A stretch of 64,000 bases of DNA, taken from the NCBI GenBank assembly GCA_013215655.1, contig JABSOX010000013.1:81797-145796 (forward strand), given 5' to 3'. A program made the position numbers and the translations under genes. This DNA is from Colwellia sp. (GTDB lineage: Bacteria > Pseudomonadota > Gammaproteobacteria > Enterobacterales > Alteromonadaceae). A model generated the notes under the pieces. The model saw nothing but the letters and a program-made list of their open reading frames with translations, made no database searches and was not told the origin of the DNA. This document shows, piece by piece, positions 37,629-46,861 of this stretch (its first letter is position 1; each line of letters starts with the position of its first letter).

Positions 37629-39524
37629 TTGATCACAGCCAGTAATTTAAGCTTAGATAGAGGTGCTAAAAACCTAATATCATCATCAAGCTTTACCATA
37701 CACCCTAATCATAAAGTTGGTTTAGTCGGTGCAAATGGTTGTGGAAAATCGTCTTTATTTGCTGCTTTACTTGGTGAATTACAACCAGATATGGGTGATT
37801 TATCCATGCCGTCAAGTTGGGTAATTGCAACAGTTAGACAAGATACACCTGCGCTTGAGCAATCGGCTTTAGACTATGTGATGGATGGCGATAAAGAATT
37901 TCGTCAACTAGAGCAAAAATTAGAACAAGCTAGAAATGACGATAATGGCAATTTGGAAGCCACTATTATTAACCAAATTGATGCGATTCACGGCTACAGT
38001 TTACCCGCTCGTGCTGGTGAACTTCTTCATGGTTTAGGATTTTTACAACACCAACTCGTTAATGCCGTTAAAGACTTTTCCGGTGGTTGGCGCATGCGCT
38101 TAAACCTCGCACAAGCCTTGATAAGTCGTGCCGACCTGTTATTACTCGATGAACCTACTAACCATTTAGATCTTGATGCGGTTATTTGGTTACAACGTTG
38201 GTTAAAACGCTTTGATGGCACACTCGTTTTAATATCACATGACCGAGATTTTCTTGACGATGTCATTGAACAAATCCTGCATATCGAACATCAACAAGCA
38301 AAACTATATTCAGGAAACTATTCAGCCTTTGAAAGACAACGTGCTGAACATTTAGCACAACAAGATGCACAATATCAGAAGCAACAAAAAGAAGTCGCGC
38401 ATTTAACATCATTTGTTGATCGTTTTCGCGCTAAAGCCAGTAAAGCTAAACAGGCACAAAGTCGCTTAAAACGATTGCAAAAATTACCGGATCTCGCTCC
38501 AGCACACGTTGATAGTCAATTTACTTTTAGTTTTGAAAAACCCGAATCATTACCTTATCCTTTATTATCACTTAAAGAGAGTAACTGTGGTTATAGTCAA
38601 GATGCCATCATTCTCAATCAAGTTGCTTTAACACTTGTGCCCGGTAGTCGTATTGGTTTATTAGGGAGAAATGGTGCGGGTAAATCAACATTAATCAAGT
38701 CACTTGCTGGTGAATTAGCATTAATGGCAGGTGAACGTTATTGCGCTCAAGATCTTAAAATAGGTTATTTTTCGCAACATCAATTAGAACAGCTGCATAT
38801 GAAAAGCAGTGCTATTGATCACATCATTAGAGCAAAATCTGATACCACCATATTGCAGGCACGATCTTTTCTTGGTCGTTTTGGTTTTAGTGGCGATCAA
38901 GCTCTTGATCCTGTTGGTAATATGTCTGGTGGTGAAAAAGCACGCCTAGTTTTAGCGCTTATTGTTTTAGAGAAGCCACAATTATTATTACTTGATGAAC
39001 CAACCAACCACTTAGATTTAGAAATGCGCCAAGCACTTGTTTTTGCATTACAAGACTTTGAAGGGGCAATTATATTAATCGCTCATGATCGCTTTTTATT
39101 AGAGTCATGTGTCGACGAGTTTTATTTAGTTGCCAATGGCAAAGTTAGCGATTTCTCTGGTGATATTGATGATTATCAACAATGGTTAAATGAAGAAAAA
39201 AAATTAACTTTAAAAAGCACTAAAACAAATACCGAAACAACCGTCGATAAAAAGCAACAACGCCGTGAACAAGCTGAACTACGTAAAAAAGCAGCACCAT
39301 TAAGAAAACAGGCCGATAAATTTGAGAAGGAAATTCAAAAATGGCAGACGGAGCTGGAAAGCGTAGAAAAAGTATTAGGTGATAGTGATATATACCAAGC
39401 AGAACATAAAGTTCGCCTAACTGAGTTATTAAAGCAACAAGCGACTTTAAAAGCTAAAATAGAAGAAAGTGAAATGCAGTGGCTTGATATAGAAGAACAA
39501 ATTGAAGAAGTTATGTCGCAATAA
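37629..39524 (+). CDS. yheS: ABC-F family ATPase (YheS type)
   Basis: Soluble ABC-F protein of 631 residues; members bind ribosomes and act on stalled or hard-to-translate nascent chains. Two ATPase domains are visible: Walker A GANGCGKSS (about 34) with signature FSGGWRMRL and Walker B LLLLDEPTNHLDL; then Walker A GRNGAGKST (about 345) with signature MSGGEKARL and a second LLLLDEPTNHLDL. The linker and a basic, coiled-coil C-terminal extension (from about 535) fit YheS. The start is a TTG with AAGGAA 7 nt upstream. In E. coli yheS is followed by yheT and yheU; here a 7-kb block separates it from yheU. Confidence 0.93.
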   Translation: MITASNLSLDRGAKNLISSSSFTIHPNHKVGLVGANGCGKSSLFAALLGELQPDMGDLSMPSSWVIATVRQDTPALEQSALDYVMDGDKEFRQLEQKLEQARNDDNGNLEATIINQIDAIHGYSLPARAGELLHGLGFLQHQLVNAVKDFSGGWRMRLNLAQALISRADLLLLDEPTNHLDLDAVIWLQRWLKRFDGTLVLISHDRDFLDDVIEQILHIEHQQAKLYSGNYSAFERQRAEHLAQQDAQYQKQQKEVAHLTSFVDRFRAKASKAKQAQSRLKRLQKLPDLAPAHVDSQFTFSFEKPESLPYPLLSLKESNCGYSQDAIILNQVALTLVPGSRIGLLGRNGAGKSTLIKSLAGELALMAGERYCAQDLKIGYFSQHQLEQLHMKSSAIDHIIRAKSDTTILQARSFLGRFGFSGDQALDPVGNMSGGEKARLVLALIVLEKPQLLLLDEPTNHLDLEMRQALVFALQDFEGAIILIAHDRFLLESCVDEFYLVANGKVSDFSGDIDDYQQWLNEEKKLTLKSTKTNTETTVDKKQQRREQAELRKKAAPLRKQADKFEKEIQKWQTELESVEKVLGDSDIYQAEHKVRLTELLKQQATLKAKIEESEMQWLDIEEQIEEVMSQ

Positions 39525-39693
39525 GGTATCAATGAATCACATAGTTAAGTGCTATATCGTAAAAATCAAACTTAAACTGACAAACTATTATCACGTAACG
39601 TTGTTTATTTAAGTTTGAACTAAGTTCTTCTCAATAGAAATTGACTTCCTTTAGACCTGCATGGTTTATAAATTATATTCATTTACATGTGTG

Positions 39694-40527
39694 TTATAAA
39701 TTTGGCCTAAGGGTTTCAATAAATTGAGCATCTACCCAATATATTCCACCACCAGATTTGAGGTGCCGATTAAAGAAGAAATATTTGCCATCAGGTGATA
39801 GGAAGCCACCATTTTCCTGAGCTGCTGTATTTATTTTATCACCCATATTAATACCCGCCCCCCATGAACCATCTTGCTGTCGAAAGCTGATATATAAGTC
39901 ATTATCGCCATAGCCATTCTCTCGCTCTGCATCCCATATCCAGTAAGACTCGTCGGGAGCAATAAAAGGATGGGCGATCCATTTTCCAGTATTAACTTTC
40001 TCTCCTAATGCTTTTGGTTCTTCACGCTTACCATCAATTAATCGCGAATAACGAATAGCCCCCACTACTGTTCCTACATCAAAATAGTATGTGTCTTTAG
40101 ATGACGCCGAGAGACGCATAATTGGGATGTCGTCAAAAAGAGCGCCAATACTTTTCAACTCCGACCAACCTGTAGATGTTCGTTCCATATTTATTTGCGA
40201 GGTACATAGTTTTGTCATCCGGAGATATCGTTGGCTCTTCCACATCTTCACTTTTCATTACAATAGACTCGTTCCATTGATTGTTTTTGTATTGTGTTAA
40301 CATCAATAATGCAGGTTTGCCTTTTGGAAACCTCAGGGAATAAAATTATTTTTGATCGGGGGTAAATATCCCCCAAGTATCAGAGTGAAAAAGCGTAGGA
40401 ATAGTATCAGGTGTTTTTTTACCAAGGTAAATGTTTCCTGAAGTATCAAGACCTTTTTGACCAAAGCTGGTGTTATTAAAGATAAACTAAAAAATAACAA
40501 AGAGCTTAAAATGGTAGTGGCTTTCAT
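39694..40527 (-). pseudogene. Frameshifted PD40 (TolB-like) beta-propeller gene
   Basis: On the minus strand the start (MKATTILSSLL) at 40527 opens a signal peptide, but the frame shifts after about 22 codons. The next frame continues sensibly (FGQKGLDTSGNIYLG, then HSDTWGIFTPDQK) to a stop. Another frame continues with FPKGKPALLML and later EDVEEPTISPDDKTMYLAN. A further shift leads into the 3' open frame ending at 39694, which contains LSPDGKYFFFNR. At least three frameshifts are therefore needed to restore one chain of about 275 residues. The propeller repeats resemble the C-terminal half of the nearby CadC-like regulator. Sequencing error is possible but unlikely for so many shifts. Confidence 0.8.
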
Positions 40528-40634
40528 AATGTATTCCTTATGGGTTTTCTAAATCTTTTTAAATCAAATTTTTCTTATCTAATCTGCTAGTTACTTTCGT
40601 ATTTTGTTTTTATTCAGCTAAATGTATAAATTAG

Positions 40635-41828
40635 TTAATTAACAAAAGCGGGCAAGAGGCTATTTTCAATAAGTGCTAATGTTTGGTCGTCAGAGCCGAG
40701 CTTATTATTTGCTGTCACCACAACCACTAAATCAAGCTCTTCAATAAGTAAAATATATTGTCCACCGCCGCCACGAGCAGATTTAGAAACATATATTTTA
40801 TCGCCAACTTTCATTGCGGTTCGCCACCAAAAATAGCCATAGGTGTTATTCGCCACATCAGATTCAACCACGTTACTGAGCATTTTTTTAATAAAAGCTG
40901 CTGAAATCAGTTGCTTGCCCTGCCATTTTCCTTTGTTTATGGTTAAAGTCCCCCACTTAACCATATCGCGAGACGTCATGCTGCTACCATAAGGCGCAGT
41001 TGGCAGTCCACTAACATCTGTACCCCAACGATAAACCTTGATATCCATCTTATCGAGCAGCTCCTTTTTAATAAACGCTTTCGCCGTTCCCGGGACAACC
41101 GCTTCAATAACTTGCATGATCAATGTTGCATCAACACTTTTATAACTAAAGGTCTGATTTTTTAGTGAAATAGGAGCGCTATGCTCAAAATAGGCTTGAA
41201 CCAAAGCTTGACCTTTTAACTGCTCGGGAAACTTTCTTAATTTTTTAATTTCAGCCCAATTGAGGTTGAGACCAGAGCTCATCGTCATTGCTTTATGAAG
41301 GGTAATATTCTCAACCCCTTCGACAAATTTTTGTGGCTTTAACTCTTTTAAAAAACTGCTCACCGGTTTATTTAAATCAGCCATGGTTAAATAACCTAAT
41401 TGAATAGCTCTACCTACAAGCAATGCCGTATAAGCTTTGGTCGCGGACTTTTGAAAATGAGGTAGATTAATACGGCCACGAGAATAATAAGACTCAAAAA
41501 TAAGTTTACCTTGATAAGAGATCAGCATGCTGTCGTAAAGATCCTCTTTATGATTAGCAGTCTCTTCAGCCATTTTAATTATTTGTTTTTTATGTCCACC
41601 ATCAAGCCCTAGCTGTCCCACTGGAATACCATCATTTCTAATAGCTGGAGCTAAATCGATAAAAGCGTCTTTAAGATCTGGAATAGTTTGCGCAAACTCA
41701 TAAGAGAAGTCTTTGGCGTCAAATTCGCGAATCTCAGGAGCAAGGGCGTCAATCTTTTCAGCAAAGCTACTAAAATTAATCAATAACATAAAGGTGATTA
41801 AAAATTTTATTTTTGATTTAATATTCAT
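40635..41828 (-). CDS. Serine hydrolase of the beta-lactamase (class C) family
   Basis: A 397-residue exported protein (signal peptide about 1-23). The catalytic S-x-x-K motif is SATK at 128-131, followed by a Tyr motif in FSYKSVDATL and a C-terminal GG-rich loop (SARGGGGQYI) in place of KTG. Such proteins are usually esterases or peptidases, not antibiotic-resistance enzymes. It is 45 nt downstream of the esterase gene on the same strand, and both diverge from the CadC-like regulator. The substrate is unknown. Confidence 0.85.
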   Translation of the reverse strand: MNIKSKIKFLITFMLLINFSSFAEKIDALAPEIREFDAKDFSYEFAQTIPDLKDAFIDLAPAIRNDGIPVGQLGLDGGHKKQIIKMAEETANHKEDLYDSMLISYQGKLIFESYYSRGRINLPHFQKSATKAYTALLVGRAIQLGYLTMADLNKPVSSFLKELKPQKFVEGVENITLHKAMTMSSGLNLNWAEIKKLRKFPEQLKGQALVQAYFEHSAPISLKNQTFSYKSVDATLIMQVIEAVVPGTAKAFIKKELLDKMDIKVYRWGTDVSGLPTAPYGSSMTSRDMVKWGTLTINKGKWQGKQLISAAFIKKMLSNVVESDVANNTYGYFWWRTAMKVGDKIYVSKSARGGGGQYILLIEELDLVVVVTANNKLGSDDQTLALIENSLLPAFVN

Positions 41829-41873
41829 AAATAATTTGTCTCTGTTAAATAAAGTAATGTTTGGTTATGAGTA

Positions 41874-42710
41874 CTATTTTTTACTTTCAATAAATTGCTC
41901 TAACCAATACATGCTGCGCACAGCAGTCATAGGAAATGCTCTGCCATGATCAGAGGATTTAATTATCTCTTGCTTCAATAATAAATTCGGAAAATTGCTC
42001 GCTTTTAGCTTGGTTATCAATTTCTCAACTTTTTTACCCAGTTCCTTCTCTAGTTCTCCGTAGGATATGAAAACATTTGCGGTCAGCTCTTTTGGTTTTA
42101 GTGCTGAAATCGATACAAGCTCAGTAATATGTTGAAGCGATTCTTTTCCAAAAGCTGGGCTACCGAGAACGTAGTTTTTAAAGCTATCGGGTTGTGTTAA
42201 CAATATATAAGTGCCAAATGCTCCACCAAGAGAGTAGCCAAAATAGGTGCGATTATTGGGATCTGCTTGATAGTTTTTTTCCACAAATGTGAATACATCA
42301 TTACGCATAAACGTTATATGATTACTCGCTTCTCCACTTTTATATTTAGATTTTTTCGACTTTAGAAATGTATAATCCCAGTTTCGACTGTAGTGTTCTT
42401 CCGGAGCCTTAGAATCTTTTTGCCAAGAAATTCCCACTAAAATGGAGTCTTCAACAATAAATTCTGCACTACCTGATAATATTTCTATATGCCACATCGC
42501 GTCAGTTGTATAAATGACAGGATATTTTTTACCATTATCTATTGAGTATCCTTCTGGTAACTTAATAAAAAGTTCGTATTGACCACCAGACTGCGTATCT
42601 TGGATAGGTACAACTTGTATTCTAGGTAAAGTGAGAGACTTGTATTCACTTGCATTAATGCCTAAAGAAGACAAAATTAGTAAACATAATAAGACTACGT
42701 ATTTTTTCAT
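41874..42710 (-). CDS. Secreted alpha/beta hydrolase (esterase D / IroE-like)
   Basis: A 278-residue exported hydrolase with signal peptide KKYVVLLCLLILSSLGINA. The nucleophile elbow is GYSLGG, and a C-terminal His lies in SSDHGRAF. The N-terminal pattern (QYELFIKLPEGY, KYPVIYTTDA) fits the putative-esterase family that includes IroE and enterochelin esterases, usually acting on ester or siderophore-like substrates. The ATG at 42710 has AAAAGG upstream; an in-frame start 30 codons earlier lacks one. It is followed by the serine hydrolase gene, probably in the same transcript. Confidence 0.83.
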   Translation of the reverse strand: MKKYVVLLCLLILSSLGINASEYKSLTLPRIQVVPIQDTQSGGQYELFIKLPEGYSIDNGKKYPVIYTTDAMWHIEILSGSAEFIVEDSILVGISWQKDSKAPEEHYSRNWDYTFLKSKKSKYKSGEASNHITFMRNDVFTFVEKNYQADPNNRTYFGYSLGGAFGTYILLTQPDSFKNYVLGSPAFGKESLQHITELVSISALKPKELTANVFISYGELEKELGKKVEKLITKLKASNFPNLLLKQEIIKSSDHGRAFPMTAVRSMYWLEQFIESKK

Positions 42711-42918
42711 ATTGATTAACCTTTTAATTATTGCCATAAGCAAGATTTTTAGCACTTCAAAATTAAGCTCTGTGTAATGGAAGACATATGGAGAATACAA
42801 AGAAAGCTTATATATTTTGCTATGTTAATTCTGTATTCTTATGCGAACCTGATGATTCAATTTATACGAACTAGAATGCAATCACCTGAAGTTCTACTGA
42901 CTTCTCGCTGATTTTTAC

Positions 42919-42928
42919 CTGACGTCAG
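42919..42928. promoter_or_regulatory. CTGACGTCAG palindrome in the divergent promoter region
   Basis: A perfect 10-bp palindrome lies 71 nt before the CadC-like regulator start and about 210 nt before the esterase start. It is the only clear symmetric site in this 289-nt intergenic region and could be an operator; the binding protein is not known. Confidence 0.3.
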
Positions 42929-42999
42929 TGTTACAAAATATGTTTAGTTACCAATACTCTAATAATCAATAACCTAACTAACACCCTTGGTAAAAAGCT

Positions 43000-45225
43000 A
43001 TGGCTATGAAATATAGAATTGGTGATTTTTTTGTCGACTTATCCCGCAATCAGATCACTCGTAAAGAGCAATATCAAACCATTGCACCAAAAGCGTTGGC
43101 GGTTTTAACTTACCTTGCGGAAAATCAAGGTAAAGTCGTTAGTTATGACGAGTTATTATCTGCAGTATGGCCAGACATAGTGGTAACACCCAATACATTG
43201 CAAAGGAGTATTGCTCAATTAAGAAAAGCATTAGGTGAAGACAGTAAAATTCAATCCTATATAAAAACTCATGCCAAACAAGGCTACAGTTTGGAGTGTG
43301 ATGTTCAGTGGAATATTGCTGATGAATTACCAGCAGCAAATAAATCTAATATTGATGTGGAATCCAACTCTACATTAGAATCCCACCTTGAAAACGACCA
43401 AGAGCAAAAGTCTAATATTGAGCAGGTATTAAACCCTCAAGCTTCGATTGAAACGAAGCAAGCAGTAAATAATTCAATTAAAAAATCTGAGACTTCAAGG
43501 GCACTTCTAAAACTGATTTTTACCATCATCGTAATCATCATAACGGCCATTGGGATAACCACCTTTACTTCTGACAATACTTCTCAATTAACCTTTAATA
43601 AATTGCGCTCTCTTACCGCTACTGACGATAAAGAATTTGGTGCTATCTATACCCCCGACGAGAAGTATATTATTTTTAATCGTTATATTGGGCAACTTTG
43701 CACAAATAATATTTGGGCAAAAAACTTAAAAACTCAGCAAGAAATCAAGCTAACCAAAACCTTAGGTTCATATAGTGGAATAACCTTATCTGATGATGGA
43801 AAAACCTTGGCATTTGTTGAAACGGCAGACTGTCGTAAACCATTAAACGAAAAAAAATGTTATAACTTGATGAGCTTAGATATTGAAAAGGCTCTTAAAA
43901 GCCCGCAAGTGCCTTATTTAATGATGCAATGTAAAAACTCAAGAATATACAGCCCTAAATGGTTAGATGATGACCACATTGCATTATTTCAAAAACACTT
44001 AAATCGTTGGAAATTAATAAACTATTCGATCAGCGAAAATAGAAGCACTGATTTATATGAGCTAGAGTCAGGAAATTTAATTCATTTCACATACTCTAGC
44101 ACTGAAGAACTTATCGCGGTGATAAGTATTCATGATGATGGTAAGCATTACATTGATATGATAAATACCAATGGCGATTTATTATCTAGCCATAACATCA
44201 AGTACCCAAAAGAAATTTCTAAATTTAAGTATATCTATCCTGATTTTGATCCACGAAACGAACAGCTAATTTTTAGTACGGGAAAACAACTTTTTACTCT
44301 TTCTTATGATGGTGAAATCAACAAATTAAACTTCCCTTTTGATGATTTGATGGGAGCCGTAAGATTTCATCCAAATGGGAAAAGGCTATTATTGATTAAA
44401 GCACGTTACGATAGTGATATTGCATCAATACCCTATAATGAACCATCTCGTAAAGAGGTCATATCAAAAACAGCGCAAGACTTAGATTATTCAATAATTG
44501 AACGTTCTATACTTGGAGAAGAACATGCACTTTTTCAACCAAATGGAAGTTTAATTGCCTTCATTTCTGAGCGTTCAGGGGAAAATCAAATTTGGATAAC
44601 GGGTAATAGTTCTCTTCGACAAATGACACAATTTCCAATGGACTCATACATTAGGGGAGTTAATTGGTCCGCTGATGGAAAAAGCCTATTAGTTAATAAT
44701 AATAATGAACTCACCCAAGTATTTCTCGATACTACTCAAAGAAAATTTCCACTTGAATTTCGAATTGAGCAACTTTTTCAATGGAATAGTGAACAAGGCA
44801 CTGCTTTATTAAATATGCGTATTAATGGGACTTCAAAATTAGTTGAGGTCAATTTAATGAGTTCAGAGTTTAAAGTAATAAAAAATAGTAGAGTAAAATG
44901 GGCGCTAACAAGCGAAGATGAGCGTCTGGTCTATACGGATCAACTCAACCGTTTTTGGCAACCGGGTCCGGCTGAAGATCAACTCATTGAGCTATTAAAC
45001 GGTCAAAACAGACTCGATAGATTCATAATGAAAGGAAATGTGGTTTATTCAGTTAATAATAAAAATAAATTATGGTCATACGACCTTGATACCAGCCTTT
45101 TCGAAATTATTAGAGAGATGCCTGAGAATATCGATTATTTAACAGATATTAGTGAAACACTACTTCTACTTGAACTTCGTATTTCAGCTAAAAAAGAAGT
45201 GGTTGAACTATCTACAAATGAATAG
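43000..45225 (+). CDS. CadC/ToxR-like transmembrane regulator with PD40 propeller
   Basis: A 741-residue regulator. Residues 1-105 form an OmpR-type winged helix (ITRKEQYQTIAPKALAVLTYLA, VWPDIVVTPNTLQRSIAQLRKALG, YIKTHAKQGYSL). A transmembrane helix lies at about 173-192. The rest, about 550 residues, forms TolB/PD40-like propeller repeats (e.g. YTPDEKYIIFNR, LSDDGKTLAFVE, FQPNGSLIAFIS, NWSADGKSLLVNN), presumably a periplasmic sensor. It diverges from the esterase and serine hydrolase genes, its probable targets. The PD40 pseudogene at the far end of this block may have been part of the same system. Two ATGs lie 6 nt apart at the start. Confidence 0.88.
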   Translation: MAMKYRIGDFFVDLSRNQITRKEQYQTIAPKALAVLTYLAENQGKVVSYDELLSAVWPDIVVTPNTLQRSIAQLRKALGEDSKIQSYIKTHAKQGYSLECDVQWNIADELPAANKSNIDVESNSTLESHLENDQEQKSNIEQVLNPQASIETKQAVNNSIKKSETSRALLKLIFTIIVIIITAIGITTFTSDNTSQLTFNKLRSLTATDDKEFGAIYTPDEKYIIFNRYIGQLCTNNIWAKNLKTQQEIKLTKTLGSYSGITLSDDGKTLAFVETADCRKPLNEKKCYNLMSLDIEKALKSPQVPYLMMQCKNSRIYSPKWLDDDHIALFQKHLNRWKLINYSISENRSTDLYELESGNLIHFTYSSTEELIAVISIHDDGKHYIDMINTNGDLLSSHNIKYPKEISKFKYIYPDFDPRNEQLIFSTGKQLFTLSYDGEINKLNFPFDDLMGAVRFHPNGKRLLLIKARYDSDIASIPYNEPSRKEVISKTAQDLDYSIIERSILGEEHALFQPNGSLIAFISERSGENQIWITGNSSLRQMTQFPMDSYIRGVNWSADGKSLLVNNNNELTQVFLDTTQRKFPLEFRIEQLFQWNSEQGTALLNMRINGTSKLVEVNLMSSEFKVIKNSRVKWALTSEDERLVYTDQLNRFWQPGPAEDQLIELLNGQNRLDRFIMKGNVVYSVNNKNKLWSYDLDTSLFEIIREMPENIDYLTDISETLLLLELRISAKKEVVELSTNE

Positions 45226-45335
45226 ACTATTTATGCTAAGTTACTCAATTAATTAGTCCGTTTGCTATTCTATTGCTACACTATTATAAAAGGCTTTTTA
45301 CTCCATAACATTCTTATTTAAAAGGAATATTCATT

Positions 45336-46076
45336 ATGAAAACAACCTCATGCTTATCCATACTATTGAGCATATTACTTAGTTTTTCTGCTGCAAGCTT
45401 TGATAGCGACTTAGAGTTGGGGATTTTTGAATTAAATCGAGGGGAATTTAAAGCAGCGATAAAGGAATTTGAACCTCTTGTATTGGAAGGTTATTCACCT
45501 GCTCAATATCAAATGGCGTTGATCTATCAAAAAGGTTATGGCGTAAAAAAAGATCAACAAAAAGCATTTGAATTATTTTCACTTGCCGCAGCGCAAAATT
45601 ATCCTGATGCACTATTTAATCTCGCCATTATGTACTCAGAAGGAAAAATCGTTGATAAAGACTTAAAAACATCATTTACTTTAACTGAAAAAGCGGCTCA
45701 AAAAGGGCTTGCTAGTGCACAATTTAATGTTGGCGTTGCTTATTTTAATGGTGACGGTATAAAAAAAGATTATCTCAAGGCTTCTCGTTGGTATGAAAAA
45801 GCAGCCGATCAAAATTATGCATTAGCACAATTCAATTTAGCACTCATGTACTTTGAAGGACAAGGCGTTCCTAAAGATTTAGAAATGTCATATATCTGGA
45901 ACATTATTTCGTCATATAACGGTTATGCTCCAGCTGACAAAAGTCGAATTATGGATGAACGTAATCTTAATGGTGATCAAATACAACAAGCTAGAGATGA
46001 AGCAAATAGAATTTACAAAAGAATACTTACTCAAGAAGAAATAAAAACCAAACAAGCGAATGAAAAGCTTTACTAA
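45336..46076 (+). CDS. Exported Sel1-repeat protein
   Basis: A 246-residue protein with a signal peptide (about 1-20, ending in SAAS) and four Sel1-type TPR repeats between about 52 and 195 (pattern AQYQMALIYQKGYGVKKDQ, DALFNLAIMYSEGKIVDKD, AQFNVGVAYFNGDGIKKDY, AQFNLALMYFEGQGVPKD). Such repeats mediate protein contacts; no enzymatic function is expected. AAAAGGAAT precedes the ATG. It follows the CadC-like regulator by 110 nt. Confidence 0.88.
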   Translation: MKTTSCLSILLSILLSFSAASFDSDLELGIFELNRGEFKAAIKEFEPLVLEGYSPAQYQMALIYQKGYGVKKDQQKAFELFSLAAAQNYPDALFNLAIMYSEGKIVDKDLKTSFTLTEKAAQKGLASAQFNVGVAYFNGDGIKKDYLKASRWYEKAADQNYALAQFNLALMYFEGQGVPKDLEMSYIWNIISSYNGYAPADKSRIMDERNLNGDQIQQARDEANRIYKRILTQEEIKTKQANEKLY

Positions 46077-46167
46077 ACCCTTTATTTTTGATCTAAATCA
46101 GATATTAAAAACAGCTCCTCAATTAGAATAAAACCATAGCTTATTTATTTTAATTGAGGTACTTCCT

Positions 46168-46296
46168 GTGAACATTCTTAACATGTTACTCAATGACCCT
46201 ATCGTCATCTATTCGTTTATTGGTTTAGCCGTTTTATTTGGCATTGGTGGTTATTACGTTTATTATTTTCTCACCAAAATTAACAATAACCTTTAA
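46168..46296 (+). CDS. Small single-pass membrane protein (DUF3149-like)
   Basis: A 42-residue ORF from a GTG start with GAGG 8 nt upstream. The sequence has a short N-terminus (MNILNMLLNDPIV), one hydrophobic helix (residues 13-36, with FGIGGYYVYYF) and a polar tail. Size and pattern fit the DUF3149 family of tiny membrane proteins in gammaproteobacteria; I am not certain of the match. Function unknown. A MITE-like repeat begins 2 nt after the stop codon. Confidence 0.6.
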   Translation: MNILNMLLNDPIVIYSFIGLAVLFGIGGYYVYYFLTKINNNL

Positions 46297-46297
46297 C

Positions 46298-46530
46298 TAA
46301 CCTAAACTCGGGACAATGAGTGCTTGATATCTAAGTAAAATCAATAAGTTGACTATAAACTCAATATTAGTAGCTTAATTAAAGGTAATAACAACTCAAT
46401 CAATGTTTCAATTTATTCGATTATCAAGGAAAAACGTTTATGAATAGCGAGCTATTTATCGACGTTTTAACGCAGAGGATCGGATAAAGGGGAATGTTGA
46501 GCAAGTGCTGCTTATCCCGAGTTGAGGTTA
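46298..46530. repeat. MITE-like element (about 233 bp)
   Basis: Ends are imperfect inverted repeats: TAACCTAAACTCGGGACAA on the left and the complement of TAACCTCAACTCGGGATAA on the right, with partial pairing continuing to about 29 bp. It carries no transposase; a 14-codon ORF inside is too short to support. It starts immediately after the small membrane protein gene and ends 75 nt before yheU. Confidence 0.65.
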
Positions 46531-46604
46531 ACAAATCATTCATGTAGATAGATTATTAGTTATTGATATAATGATTCTAATAACTATCTATCGAAAGAGA
46601 AAAC

Positions 46605-46838
46605 ATGATCATTCCGATCAAAGAGCTAAGTACTGAAGTACTTGATACTATTGTTAAAGAATTTGTTTTACGTGAAGGCACTGAGTATGGTGATCATGAC
46701 GTTGAATTATCAGATAAAATATCACAAGTAAAAAACCAGCTTAATCAAGGCAGCGCAGTATTGGTTTATTCAGAGTTACACGAAACAGTCAATATTTTAC
46801 CTAAAGATCAATTTGAGCAACAACAAAGTGAACAGTAA
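46605..46838 (+). CDS. yheU: YheU family protein (UPF0270)
   Basis: A 77-residue cytoplasmic protein with the family pattern [38 protein letters not shown] and [16 protein letters not shown]. Function unknown. In E. coli it belongs to yheSTU; here it is separated from yheS by about 7 kb, and no yheT-like hydrolase is present. GAAAGAGAAA precedes the ATG. Confidence 0.93.
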   Translation: MIIPIKELSTEVLDTIVKEFVLREGTEYGDHDVELSDKISQVKNQLNQGSAVLVYSELHETVNILPKDQFEQQQSEQ

Positions 46839-46861
46839 AGCTCACTTTGTCATCGTTCATT

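Noticed and set aside
40635..41828. Antibiotic-resistance beta-lactamase
   Set aside because: The SxxK fold is present but the KTG motif is replaced by a glycine-rich loop and the context is hydrolytic/catabolic, so an esterase or peptidase is more likely.
42772..42906. Plus-strand ORF of about 44 codons between the esterase and the CadC-like regulator
   Set aside because: Has an ATG but no ribosome binding site and no family resemblance; it overlaps the likely promoters of both flanking genes.
46440..46484. 14-codon ORF inside the second MITE-like element
   Set aside because: Too short and enclosed by the inverted repeats; probably chance or an eroded transposase fragment.
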